The position numbers and the translations under genes are program-made. A stretch of 27,811 bases of DNA. Origin: JAOUFP01 sp947085825 (lineage in GTDB: Bacteria > Nitrospirota > Thermodesulfovibrionia > Thermodesulfovibrionales > UBA6898). The notes under the pieces are model-generated. The model did no database searches. It saw nothing but the letters and a program-made list of their open reading frames with translations, and was not told where the DNA came from. Of this stretch, positions 14,139 to 22,173 are shown in pieces (the stretch's first letter is position 1; the number at the start of each line of letters is the position of its first letter). Where the stretch lies: the NCBI GenBank assembly GCA_947085825.1, contig CAMTXX010000073.1, positions 1 through 27,811 of the forward strand, written 5' to 3'.

Positions 14139-14168
14139 TTGACAAAAAAACCGCGCACTCCCTATAAT
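14139..14168 (+). promoter_or_regulatory. Consensus sigma70 promoter for the TPR gene
   Basis: TTGACA at 14139-14144 and TATAAT at 14163-14168 are both perfect consensus hexamers with 18-bp spacing. The expected transcription start is about 14175, essentially on top of ATG 14172 or ATG 14178. The message would therefore have almost no 5' leader. Confidence 0.8.
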
Positions 14169-14171
14169 TTT

Positions 14172-14888
14172 ATGACCATGTCAGATCAGTCATTGCAGGA
14201 ACTTTACGAACTTGGCAAAAAACTTTTTTCAGAAGGCAAGCTTTCTGAGGCGGAAGCTGTTTTGAAAGATGTTTTAACAATCACTCCCGGATATGCAGAT
14301 GTTCACAACAAACTTGGGATCATAGCCAACCTCAATGGCAATCTCCGGAAAGCTGCCGGGCATTTCGAGAAGGCGCTTGAACTTAATCCGCGATATACCG
14401 AGGCCTCCCTGAATCTTGCCGTAACGTATAACGATCTCGGAGAGTTTAATAAGGCACAGGAAGTATTCTCCATCGCTGCACAGATAGCCCATCCTGACCC
14501 GGACGCAATCGACCCTTTTATAGCCGGCAAACTGGCCAATGAACATTACCGGGTCGGTAATATCTATCTTGAATTCAATATGAATGACGAGGCGATCGAG
14601 GAATACCGCAAGGCGATAAAGCTTTACCCGAAGCTGGCTGACGTCCATACAAAGCTCGGCATAGCGCTTAGAAACAGGGGACAGGTGGAAGAGGCGATTG
14701 TGCATTTTGTCAAGGCCAAGATGATAAATCCCAACTACGGCCCTGCATGGATACAACTCGGCCTGAGTTATTACATGACAGGTCATGCCGGCCTCGCCTT
14801 TGAGGAGTGGGATACGGCGCGCAAATTTAATCCGGACCTGAAAGAGGCGGAGACCTACCTTAAGCTTCTCAATAGAGGGGAAGAATAA
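14172..14888 (+). CDS. Tetratricopeptide-repeat (TPR) protein
   Basis: This is a protein of about 238 residues made almost entirely of TPR helical hairpins, roughly six, e.g. AEAVLKDVLTITPGYADVHNKLG, AAGHFEKALELNPRYTEASLNLA, AIEEYRKAIKLYPKLADVHTKLG and AIVHFVKAKMINPNYGPAWIQLG. No signal peptide or membrane helix is seen, so it is probably a cytoplasmic scaffold; its partner is unknown. The start is ATG 14172 or 14178, since an earlier in-frame TTG (14136) overlaps the -35 region. No ribosome site precedes either ATG, consistent with a leaderless message. The oppD-like gene starts 6 bp after its stop, so the three genes 14172-16819 are probably one unit. Confidence 0.85.
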   Translation: MTMSDQSLQELYELGKKLFSEGKLSEAEAVLKDVLTITPGYADVHNKLGIIANLNGNLRKAAGHFEKALELNPRYTEASLNLAVTYNDLGEFNKAQEVFSIAAQIAHPDPDAIDPFIAGKLANEHYRVGNIYLEFNMNDEAIEEYRKAIKLYPKLADVHTKLGIALRNRGQVEEAIVHFVKAKMINPNYGPAWIQLGLSYYMTGHAGLAFEEWDTARKFNPDLKEAETYLKLLNRGEE

Positions 14889-14894
14889 CACCCG

Positions 14895-15863
14895 GTGTCC
14901 CTGCTTGAGGTGAGGGATCTCAGCATCTGTTTCAGGTCATCAGAAAACCCTGTAAAAGTTGTTTCAAACCTCAATTTCACCATCAAAGAGTCTGAGATCT
15001 TCGGTCTTGCCGGCGAGAGCGGCTGCGGCAAGAGCATCACAGCCCTGTCCATAATGGGCATCCTGCCGTCCAATGCCATTGCAGAGGGCGATATTTTCTT
15101 CAGGGATAAAGACATCCTAAAGCTTGACAGGGAAAAGATGAGACAATTGCGTGGAATGGAAATATCCATGATATTCCAGGAGCCGATGACCTCTCTCAAT
15201 CCTGTGTTCACAATAGGCTATCAGATAGCGGAAGTCCTTACGACCCACCTGAAGATGTCCGGGAAAAATGCCATGGATAGAAGCATAGAACTTCTGAGGA
15301 TGGTCAGGATTCCTTCCCCTGAGATCAGGGTGAGGGAATATCCTCATCAGATGTCCGGCGGGATGAGGCAGAGGGTGATGATAGCAATGGCCATAGCCTG
15401 CAACCCCGGCCTGCTGATTGCAGATGAGCCGACAACAGCGCTTGATGTGACCATCCAGGCACAGATACTTGATCTGATACATGGCATAAGGGAACAGCAG
15501 AAGATGTCCATTTTGTTCATCACCCATGATCTCGGCATTATCGCGGAGAACGCTTCGCGGGCAGGCATTATGTATGCCGGAAGGCTTATGGAGCTTGCCG
15601 GTACGAGAGAGATTTTCAATAACCCGAAACATCCGTACACTATCGGTCTGCTTGAGTCAATTCCGAAAAAGAAAGGCACACCTCTTCAGCCGATTCCAGG
15701 GGTTGTGCCCCGCCCCGAAGACCTCCCTGCAGGATGCAAGTTCATGGACAGATGCAGGTATGCGGTTGGAGAATGCGGGGTCAGTGAACCTGAATTAAGG
15801 AATATTTCAGAGGGTCATCAGGTGCGCTGTCTAAGGGCGGAAGAGATAACATGGAATTACTGA
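14895..15863 (+). CDS. oppD: Oligopeptide/dipeptide ABC transporter ATPase (OppD type)
   Basis: This 322-residue ATPase has Walker A GESGCGKS (residues about 40-47), Q-loop IFQEPMTSLNP, signature MSGGMRQRV, Walker B LLIADEPTTALD and H-loop FITHDLG. The C-terminal Opp/Dpp extension contains GCKFMDRC and further cysteines; in studied DppD proteins this region can hold a [4Fe-4S] cluster. It should power uptake of peptides, nickel or related solutes together with the OppF-type partner. Start GTG 14895 has GAGGGGAAG about 11 bases upstream. Its end overlaps the next gene by 13 bp. No permease or binding-protein gene is in the window. Confidence 0.9.
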   Translation: MSLLEVRDLSICFRSSENPVKVVSNLNFTIKESEIFGLAGESGCGKSITALSIMGILPSNAIAEGDIFFRDKDILKLDREKMRQLRGMEISMIFQEPMTSLNPVFTIGYQIAEVLTTHLKMSGKNAMDRSIELLRMVRIPSPEIRVREYPHQMSGGMRQRVMIAMAIACNPGLLIADEPTTALDVTIQAQILDLIHGIREQQKMSILFITHDLGIIAENASRAGIMYAGRLMELAGTREIFNNPKHPYTIGLLESIPKKKGTPLQPIPGVVPRPEDLPAGCKFMDRCRYAVGECGVSEPELRNISEGHQVRCLRAEEITWNY

Positions 15864-16819
15864 AGGTCGAAGCCTTAAGAAAATACTTTGGAGAGCAAAA
15901 GCTGTTCGGCGTTCAGAAGAATTCGCTGAAGGCTGTCGACGGAGTAGATTTCTCTATCCATGAAAACAAGGTCATGGCCCTGGTGGGTGAAAGCGGGTGC
16001 GGCAAGTCAACAGTTGCAAGGCTTGTCCTGAACCTGATAATGCCCAATTCAGGGAATGTTTTGTTCAGGGGCCGCAATATCTTCGGCTTTAACCGCACTG
16101 AGATGAAGGCCTTCAGAAAATCTGTGCAGATAATCTTTCAGGACCCTTTTGCTTCCCTGAATCCCCGGAGGACTATATATGATACGCTCTCCGAACCTTT
16201 GATCATCCATAAGCTCGTGCCCCGAAACCTGAGGAGGGATGCGGTTGTCAATGTCCTCGGAAGCGTAGGCCTTTCAACTGATATTTTAAACCGTTATCCC
16301 CACGAGTTCAGCGGCGGACAGAGGCAGAGGATCTGCATCGCCCGTGCGCTTGCCGTGTCTCCTGAAATGATCGTTGCCGATGAGCCGCTTTCAGCCCTTG
16401 ACGTGTCTATCCAGGCGCAGATACTGAACCTGCTTCAGGAGCTTAAGGAGAAGACGAAGATATCCTTTTTGTTTATCAGCCATGATCTGGGAGTCGTCAA
16501 ATATTTCAGCGACGCCATTGGAGTCATGTATCTGGGAAAGATTGTTGAATACGCAAAGACCGAGGAACTTTTCCAAAGGCCGCTGCATCCCTATACAGAG
16601 GCGCTTCTTTCCTGTGTTCCTGAGGTCAGGGTTGGGGAGGGGGAACCCCGGCGGCGGGCTGTGTTGAAAGGCGATGTGCCCTGCCCGGTCAATATTCCGG
16701 CAGGATGCCCCTTTCATCCAAGGTGTCCGCAGAGGTTCGAGCCCTGCGATAAGCTTGTCCCTTTGCCCGCGGAACAGAAAGGGAGAATTGTCTCCTGTCA
16801 TCTCAGAAATCCACACTGA
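15851..16819 (+). CDS. oppF: Oligopeptide/dipeptide ABC transporter ATPase (OppF type)
   Basis: This 322-residue ATPase has Walker A GESGCGKST (about 46-54), Q-loop IFQDPFASLNPRRT (typical of OppF/DppF), signature FSGGQRQR, Walker B MIVADEPLSALD and H-loop FISHDLG. The C-terminal extension contains AGCPFHPRCPQRFEPC, again the cysteine pattern of this subfamily. Translation starts at ATG 15851 inside the end of oppD, giving tight coupling, as expected for the two halves of a heterodimeric motor. The membrane partners must lie elsewhere in the genome. There is no obvious terminator directly after the stop. Confidence 0.9.
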   Translation: MELLKVEALRKYFGEQKLFGVQKNSLKAVDGVDFSIHENKVMALVGESGCGKSTVARLVLNLIMPNSGNVLFRGRNIFGFNRTEMKAFRKSVQIIFQDPFASLNPRRTIYDTLSEPLIIHKLVPRNLRRDAVVNVLGSVGLSTDILNRYPHEFSGGQRQRICIARALAVSPEMIVADEPLSALDVSIQAQILNLLQELKEKTKISFLFISHDLGVVKYFSDAIGVMYLGKIVEYAKTEELFQRPLHPYTEALLSCVPEVRVGEGEPRRRAVLKGDVPCPVNIPAGCPFHPRCPQRFEPCDKLVPLPAEQKGRIVSCHLRNPH

Positions 16820-17163
16820 AAAACCGGCTTTTTTCTTTGGTCTGTCAAAGCAGTCCCTCCGGGCAAATCTGCGTAAATCCGTGGCTGACTGCTGTTTTTA
16901 GGATTACACAATCAGTTTCTCTGTTGACACAAAAATAAAAAAATATTGTTAACCCAAAAAATGCAGTTGAATTTTGTATGCAAGGACATGGACGCCTTCA
17001 AAGTCTTTTAATTTCAATCCCGACTTCTGTCGGGACAAAATACTTTTCAGTCATCCATGTCCTTGCCGGCTGCATTTTTCGGGTTAAGTCCTCTCTTGCA
17101 GGCGGGAGAAGCCTGGTACCTGTCTCCTGCATGAAAAGCCTTTTGTAATGTATACTATTGAGC
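16820..17163. other. 344-bp intergenic stretch with repeats, no gene
   Basis: From 16864 to 16905 there is a partial copy of the ATCYGTGNNN repeat family (AATCTGCGTA, AATCCGTGGC, then TGACTGCTGTTTTTAGG), matching the repeats flanking the ferritin-like gene. From 16949 to 17087 lies a 139-bp palindromic element (listed separately). TATACT at 17151-17156 just before the nuclease start could be its -10 element, but I see no matching -35. No coding region is convincing. Confidence 0.6.
16949..17087. mobile_element. 139-bp MITE-like element with terminal inverted repeats
   Basis: TTAACCCAAAAAATGCAG at the left end and CTGCATTTTTCGGGTTAA at the right end form 18-bp inverted repeats with one mismatch. 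Farther in, AAGGACATGGA (from 16981) pairs with TCCATGTCCTT (17054-17064). The centre carries the separate hairpin CCCGACTTCTGTCGGG near 17019-17034. No protein is encoded. Target duplication cannot be separated from the TTAA at both ends. It is a different family from the element at 1550-1703. Confidence 0.7.
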
Positions 17164-17709
17164 ATGATTAAAAAACATTTAAACGTTATTCCTGCCCTGC
17201 TCATATCGTGTATTTTCCTTTTATGCGGGGTAAAGGGGGCATCTTCATCGAATGCCGGGAAAGGCGCCGAAAAGACCGTAAGTGTGGAAAAAATTTATGA
17301 TGGCGATACCCTTGGCGCCTTTGTTGACGGCCGCTTTGAAAAAATCAGGTTGCTCGGGATTGATGCCCCTGAAATGGATCAGAGACCTTGGGGCAAGAAG
17401 GGGAAGACATGCCTTAAATCTTTTGTGAAAACTTCGAATTCAAAGATTTCCCTCGAATATGATATTAACCGGAGAGATAAATACGGCCGTATCCTTGCCT
17501 ATATATGGACGCAGGATGGGAAGATGATTAACGAGGAGATGCTGAAAAAAGGATGTGCTGTATTATTTACCTTTCCCCCAAATGTAAAATATGCGGAGAG
17601 ATTTCGTGCTGCCCAACAAAAGGCCCGAAAATATAAGTCGGGTATCTGGAGTAAAAACGGTTTACGTCAGAGTCCTTACGATTACAGAAAAGAGCATCCA
17701 CGGAGATGA
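17164..17709 (+). CDS. Secreted thermonuclease-family (SNase-like) nuclease
   Basis: This 181-residue protein has an N-terminal signal peptide (KKHLNVIPALLISCIFLLCGVKGASS), then a staphylococcal-nuclease-like fold. Catalytic-type residues are visible: YDGDT (about 45-49), RLLGIDAPE (R62, D67, E70) and INRRDKYGRILAYIW. It is predicted to act outside the inner membrane as a Ca-dependent DNA/RNA endonuclease. ATG 17164 is preferred over TTG 17158 because it gives a normal signal peptide, and a possible -10 (TATACT) sits directly upstream. Its stop lies 4 bp from the end of folP on the other strand, so the two genes converge. Confidence 0.85.
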   Translation: MIKKHLNVIPALLISCIFLLCGVKGASSSNAGKGAEKTVSVEKIYDGDTLGAFVDGRFEKIRLLGIDAPEMDQRPWGKKGKTCLKSFVKTSNSKISLEYDINRRDKYGRILAYIWTQDGKMINEEMLKKGCAVLFTFPPNVKYAERFRAAQQKARKYKSGIWSKNGLRQSPYDYRKEHPRR

Positions 17710-17713
17710 CAGG

Positions 17714-18559
17714 TCAACTGATTTTCTGCTGTTTAATGGCATCTGCAACTTTGGCAACTCTTGCCATCTCTTTTACATCATGAACACGAACTATATGAGC
17801 GCCTTTGATAATTGAAATTGCTGTTGAGGCTGCAGTGCCCTCAAGCCTTTCCTGCGGAGGAAGACCACCCAAAATCTTTCCCAGAAAAGCCTTTCGGGAA
17901 GGCCCTATTAAGATAGGTTTTTTCAGTATGGAGAATTGATCGAGATTATTGATTATCTCAAGGTTATGTTCCAGGGTCTTGCCGAATCCGATTCCAGGGT
18001 CCAGGATTATCATATTTTCAGGAATGCCAAACTTCACAGCAAGCCTGATACTGATTCTGAAGTAATCCATGATCTCCGGGATTAACGCCTCATAAGTCGG
18101 ATTATTCTGCATGTTTTTTGGGGCGCCTTTTATATGCATTATGACAACAGGCGCTTTAAATCTGGAGACCACTTTTGGCATTTCAGGGTCGAATCTCATG
18201 CCGCTTATATCATTGACGATCGAGGCCCCTGCTTCCAGCGCCTGTAACGCAACCTCTGATTTACAGGTATCTATGGAAATAGGTATGGAAATGTTCTTTG
18301 CAAGGGCTTCTATAACAGGGATGGTGCGTCTCAGTTCCTCATCCAGGGAAACAGGCTCAGAGCCTGGCCTTGTTGATTCTCCGCCGATATCGAGGATGTC
18401 GGCGCCGTCATTGATCATCCTGAGGGCATGCTCAATTGCACTTGATTTGTCAAAGTGCATCCCGCCGTCAGAGAATGAATCCGGCGTGATGTTCAAGATG
18501 CCCATGATATGGGTTTTTTTGCTGAGGTCGAGGTCATATCGTGACCATGTCATTTTCAT
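17714..18559 (-). CDS. folP: Dihydropteroate synthase
   Basis: This 281-residue enzyme joins 4-aminobenzoate to hydroxymethyl-dihydropterin diphosphate in folate synthesis. All family motifs are present: GILNITPDSFSDGG, GGESTRPGS, SIDTCK, NDISG, DPGIGFGKT and GPSRKAFLG. Length is normal. ATG 18559 has AGGAGG (18571-18576) 11 bases upstream; a second ATG two codons on is possible. It follows ftsH on the same strand, the order seen in many bacteria (ftsH-folP-glmM), though no glmM is visible here. An 11-bp perfect hairpin lies between the two. Confidence 0.95.
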   Translation of the reverse strand: MKMTWSRYDLDLSKKTHIMGILNITPDSFSDGGMHFDKSSAIEHALRMINDGADILDIGGESTRPGSEPVSLDEELRRTIPVIEALAKNISIPISIDTCKSEVALQALEAGASIVNDISGMRFDPEMPKVVSRFKAPVVIMHIKGAPKNMQNNPTYEALIPEIMDYFRISIRLAVKFGIPENMIILDPGIGFGKTLEHNLEIINNLDQFSILKKPILIGPSRKAFLGKILGGLPPQERLEGTAASTAISIIKGAHIVRVHDVKEMARVAKVADAIKQQKIS

Positions 18560-18583
18560 CTGTGCCTTTACCTCCTAAAATGA

Positions 18584-18611
18584 GAACGGCGGGAATAGAG
18601 TCCCGCCGTTC
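18584..18611 (-). terminator. Strong hairpin between ftsH and folP
   Basis: GAACGGCGGGA (18584-18594) and TCCCGCCGTTC (18601-18611) form a perfect 11-bp stem with a 6-base loop. Read on the minus strand it follows ftsH and is succeeded by TCATTTTAGGAGG, so there is only a weak T-run before the folP ribosome site. It may be an attenuator or an mRNA-processing stem that lowers folP relative to ftsH rather than a full terminator. Confidence 0.5.
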
Positions 18612-18634
18612 ATTGAATCAGTTTTCAGGTTGTA

Positions 18635-20479
18635 TCAGGCGATGCCGCTACAGCCTGTATCATTGCACTCAGACACAGGAGCCGCCTTGTGAGCGTGCAC
18701 CTTAGCTATCATTTCATCAATCTCCGGGCTGTCCATGGTCTCTTTTTCGAGTAGCGCCTTTGCAAAGGACTCGAGGATATCATAGTTTTTCTCAAGCAGG
18801 GTTTTTGCAGCCGTATAAGCCTCAAATACAAAGCGTTTGACCTCTTCATCAATATCAACCGCGGTTTTTTCACTATAGTCTTTGTGTTGCGCTATTTCCC
18901 TGCCGAGGAATATCTGTTCCTCTTTTTTGCCGTATGTGAGAGGGCCGAGTTTCTCACTCATTCCCCAGACCGTGACCATTTTCCTTGCCAGTTCAGTGGC
19001 CCTTTCAAGGTCATTGCCGGCTCCTGTGGTCATATGGTGGAGGGCGAGCTCTTCTGCTGCCCTGCCGCCCATAAGAACCTGCAAGACCTTGATAAGAAAG
19101 TCGCTGGAATACGTATACTTATCGTCTATGGGCAACTGTTGTGTTACTCCGAGCGCCCTTCCTCTTGGGATGATACTCACCTTATGGATAGGGTCAGTGC
19201 CTGGTGTGAGCTTGGCAACGAGCGCATGGCCTGCCTCATGGTATGCGGTGTTTTTCTTTTCTTCTTCACTGATGATCATGCTTCTTCTTTCAGCGCCCAT
19301 CAGTACCTTGTCTTTTGCAGCTTCCAGGTCTGAGTTCTCTACTTTTGTCTTGGATTTTCTTGCTGCGAGCAGGGCGGCCTCATTGACAAGATTGGCAAGG
19401 TCAGCGCCTGAAAAACCTGGAGCTCCTCTTGCGATTTTCTCCAGATTTACGCTTTCGTCAACCGGTATATTCCTTGTGTGCACTTTCAATATCTCAAGTC
19501 TTCCCCCGACATCAGGGAGGGGGACAACCACCTGTCTGTCGAACCTGCCGGGTCTCAATAATGCGGGATCTAGAACATCGGGTCTGTTTGTGGCAGCGAT
19601 GATTATTATCCCCACATTGCCGTCAAAACCGTCCATTTCCACAAGGAGCTGGTTCAGTGTCTGTTCGCGTTCATCGTGTCCTCCGCCGAGGCCGGCTCCT
19701 CTATGTCTTCCCACAGCATCAATCTCATCTATGAAGATAATGCAGGGGGCGTTTTTCTTGGCCTGTTCGAACATGTCGCGTACCCGTGATGCCCCAACTC
19801 CGACAAACATTTCTACAAAGTCAGAACCGCTGATACTGAAGAAGGGAACGGCTGCCTCTCCGGCAATGGCTTTTGCAAGAAGTGTTTTGCCGGTCCCGGG
19901 GGCGCCGACAAGAAGCACGCCTTTTGGTATCTTTCCGCCCAGTTTCTGGAATTTTTGCGGGTCTTTCAGAAAATCTATTATCTCCTGCACTTCCATCTTT
20001 GCCTCTTCAATTCCCGCTACATCCGAGAATGTTATCTTGACGGATTTTTCAGAGATCAGCCGCGCCTTTGACTTGCCGAAGGACATGGCTTTGTTGCCTC
20101 CGCTTTGCATCTGGCGCATGAAGAATATCCAGACTACGGCGATGAAGATAATAGGCCCCCAGGTGAAGAAGAAGTTCACATACCAGGGGTTCTGATCAGG
20201 TGGTTTTACCGTGATTTTAATGTTTTTGGTGCGCAGTGCATTGATCAGCTCAGGATAATCCGGAGAATACGATTTGAATTTTGTCCCATCCTTGAAACGA
20301 CCGGTAATGCTGCTTTCCTTGATCGTGACTTCGTCGATCTTATCTGCTTCAAGTTTTGTCATGAATTCGGAAAAGATCACTTCTTCCTGTGTTTTTTGAG
20401 GTGCGTTTAATAAGTTGAAAAGCAGGATAATCATGATTCCGATCATCAGCCATATGAATAGACTTCTATATGTGTTCAA
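18635..20479 (-). CDS. ftsH: ATP-dependent membrane zinc metalloprotease FtsH
   Basis: This 614-residue AAA+ protease of the inner membrane degrades damaged or short-lived membrane and soluble proteins. Two TM helices (residues about 7-24 and 105-121) flank a small periplasmic domain. Walker A GAPGTGKT is at about 192-199, pore loop FVEMFVGVGASRVR at 221-234, Walker B IIFIDEIDA at 247-255, and the second region of homology ATNRPDVLDPALLRPGRFDRQ follows. The zinc site is HEAGH at 414-418. Start TTG 20479 is supported by GGAGG (20486-20490) six bases upstream. The first codons lie behind an AT-rich stretch that probably holds its promoter. folP follows. Confidence 0.96.
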   Translation of the reverse strand: MNTYRSLFIWLMIGIMIILLFNLLNAPQKTQEEVIFSEFMTKLEADKIDEVTIKESSITGRFKDGTKFKSYSPDYPELINALRTKNIKITVKPPDQNPWYVNFFFTWGPIIFIAVVWIFFMRQMQSGGNKAMSFGKSKARLISEKSVKITFSDVAGIEEAKMEVQEIIDFLKDPQKFQKLGGKIPKGVLLVGAPGTGKTLLAKAIAGEAAVPFFSISGSDFVEMFVGVGASRVRDMFEQAKKNAPCIIFIDEIDAVGRHRGAGLGGGHDEREQTLNQLLVEMDGFDGNVGIIIIAATNRPDVLDPALLRPGRFDRQVVVPLPDVGGRLEILKVHTRNIPVDESVNLEKIARGAPGFSGADLANLVNEAALLAARKSKTKVENSDLEAAKDKVLMGAERRSMIISEEEKKNTAYHEAGHALVAKLTPGTDPIHKVSIIPRGRALGVTQQLPIDDKYTYSSDFLIKVLQVLMGGRAAEELALHHMTTGAGNDLERATELARKMVTVWGMSEKLGPLTYGKKEEQIFLGREIAQHKDYSEKTAVDIDEEVKRFVFEAYTAAKTLLEKNYDILESFAKALLEKETMDSPEIDEMIAKVHAHKAAPVSECNDTGCSGIA

Positions 20480-20617
20480 GTTTAACCTCCAAAAGTGTCT
20501 TATATAATAACATATTTAAAAAAAATATTTGCAGCGCTATTGCCTGAAACCAGAGATGAAAGAAACATGCCCTGCTGGTGAGAACACCGGATATTTTGCG
20601 TTATTACGATTGTGCTG

Positions 20618-21355
20618 TCAAATGCTGATTGAGGCAGAAAAGCCGCCGAGAATGTCTTTCTGTATAGAGACTAAGCTGTCTATACCTTCTTTGGCCAGTT
20701 TTATCAGTTTGTCGAGATCTTTTACGGAAAAGGGGGCGACTTCCGCGGTTCCCTGGATTTCCACCATGTTCCCGCTGCCGGTCATGACTATATTCATATC
20801 AACCTCTGCGGAGGAGTCTTCTTCATAACACAGATCGAGCATAGGCTGGTTGTTGACCATCCCGACACTTATTGCCGCCAGATAGTCTTTTATGGGGTTC
20901 TTTGAGATCAGCCCCTTCTTAATCGCGAACTGAAAGGCATCGGCAAGACAGATAAAAGCGCCTGTTATTGCCGCCGTCCTGGTGCCTCCGTCAGCGCCTA
21001 TGACATCACAATCTACCCAGATAGTCCTTTGACCGATTAAGTTAAGATCTACTACAGAGCGCAAAGATCTGCCGATAAGACGTTGAATTTCGTGTGTTCT
21101 GCCGCTGACACGCCCGACTGCTGATTCCCTGTTGGTCCTGATCTGCGTGGCCCGCGGCAGCATGGAATATTCTGCGGTTACCCAGCCTTTGTTTTTATCT
21201 TTAAGGAAGGCGGGCACTTTTTCCTCTATGGAGGCTGTACATATTACCCGTGTTTTTCCGATTTCTATCAGAACAGACCCTTCGGCTGTATCAATAAAAT
21301 TTCTGGTTATTTTCACGTTACGCATCTCATTATTTTTCCTGTTGTCCGGCCGCAT
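20618..21355 (-). CDS. rph: Ribonuclease PH
   Basis: This 245-residue phosphorolytic exoribonuclease trims the 3' ends of tRNA precursors. Family motifs are GKTRVICTASIEE, GWVTAEYSMLPRAT, GRTHEIQRLIGRSLR, TIWVDCDVIGADGGTRTAAITGAF and EVDMNIVMTGSGNMVEIQGTAE. The length is normal and the C-terminus complete. ATG 21355 begins 2 bp after the murI stop, so the two are co-translated. In many related genomes a RdgB-type nucleotide pyrophosphatase follows rph; here the next gene is ftsH, with 138 bp between. Confidence 0.95.
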   Translation of the reverse strand: MRPDNRKNNEMRNVKITRNFIDTAEGSVLIEIGKTRVICTASIEEKVPAFLKDKNKGWVTAEYSMLPRATQIRTNRESAVGRVSGRTHEIQRLIGRSLRSVVDLNLIGQRTIWVDCDVIGADGGTRTAAITGAFICLADAFQFAIKKGLISKNPIKDYLAAISVGMVNNQPMLDLCYEEDSSAEVDMNIVMTGSGNMVEIQGTAEVAPFSVKDLDKLIKLAKEGIDSLVSIQKDILGGFSASISI

Positions 21356-21357
21356 TG

Positions 21358-22173
21358 TTAAACCTCCATTTCGAGTTCGATCTTCTTTATATGTTGAATG
21401 TGTTCTCCCAGAAATCTCTCACCGATAGTTTTGAATTTTTCCGGTGAATCCGTTACAAAAAACTCTCTGATGCCGGCGCCTTCTGAGGTGTTCAGCAGTG
21501 AAAGATTCCCGAGTATTGTCTCTATCTCTCCGGCTGTTTCTATTGCTGAATCAATCAGACGCACACTTTCTCCCATAACGGATGAGAGGATCTCTTTCAG
21601 CAGGGGATAGTGTGTACAGCCGAGCACAAGGGTGTCAATGCCTTTGCGCTTAATTTCCCGCAGATATTCCAGCGCTACCATCTCCGCTATCTTGCCTTCT
21701 GTCCAGCCTTCTTCCACGAGCGGAACAAAAAGAGGGCAGGCGATACCAAAGACCTCGATGCTGTTGTCAATGCTCATGATGGCCCTTGCGTATGCGTTGC
21801 TTTTTATCGTCGCCTCAGTTCCGATAACGCCGATCTTTTTGTTTTTTGTTGCGGCTGCCGCTGCCTTGGCCCCCGGTCCTATGACCCCGACAAAGGGGAC
21901 CGGGATTGAGCTTCTTATTGCTTCAAGACTTACTGAAGACGCCGTATTACAGGCAACGACGATCATTTTGACCTCTTTTGAAAAAAGGAACCTTGTATTT
22001 TCCAGGGAATATCTGGTAACGGTCTCAGGTGATCTAATGCCGTAGGGCACCCGTGCGGTATCTCCGAGATAGACGGTGCTTTCCTGGGGCAATTTCCTGC
22101 ATATTTCTTTCAGCACTGTCAGACCTCCAATGCCTGAGTCAAATATGCCTATGGGTTTTGATGCCTTATTCAT
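21358..22173 (-). CDS. murI: Glutamate racemase
   Basis: This 271-residue cofactor-independent racemase supplies D-glutamate for peptidoglycan. It contains GIFDSGIGGLTVLKEI, YLGDTARVPYG, and the two catalytic cysteines C75 (VVACNTAS) and C186 (LGCTHYPLL). Length is normal. ATG 22173 overlaps the end of the GerMN gene (ATGAATAA), indicating translational coupling. It sits between two envelope-related genes upstream and rph downstream. Confidence 0.95.
   Translation of the reverse strand: MNKASKPIGIFDSGIGGLTVLKEICRKLPQESTVYLGDTARVPYGIRSPETVTRYSLENTRFLFSKEVKMIVVACNTASSVSLEAIRSSIPVPFVGVIGPGAKAAAAATKNKKIGVIGTEATIKSNAYARAIMSIDNSIEVFGIACPLFVPLVEEGWTEGKIAEMVALEYLREIKRKGIDTLVLGCTHYPLLKEILSSVMGESVRLIDSAIETAGEIETILGNLSLLNTSEGAGIREFFVTDSPEKFKTIGERFLGEHIQHIKKIELEMEV

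Noticed and set aside
16924..16952. TTGACA as a promoter before the nuclease
   Set aside because: No -10 hexamer lies at 16-18 bp, and the palindromic element begins there. The gene is more than 200 bp away.
18882..20195. 437-residue open frame on the plus strand
   Set aside because: It lies wholly antisense to ftsH, whose AAA and zinc motifs are unmistakable. Its translation is Ser/Pro-rich without any domain pattern.
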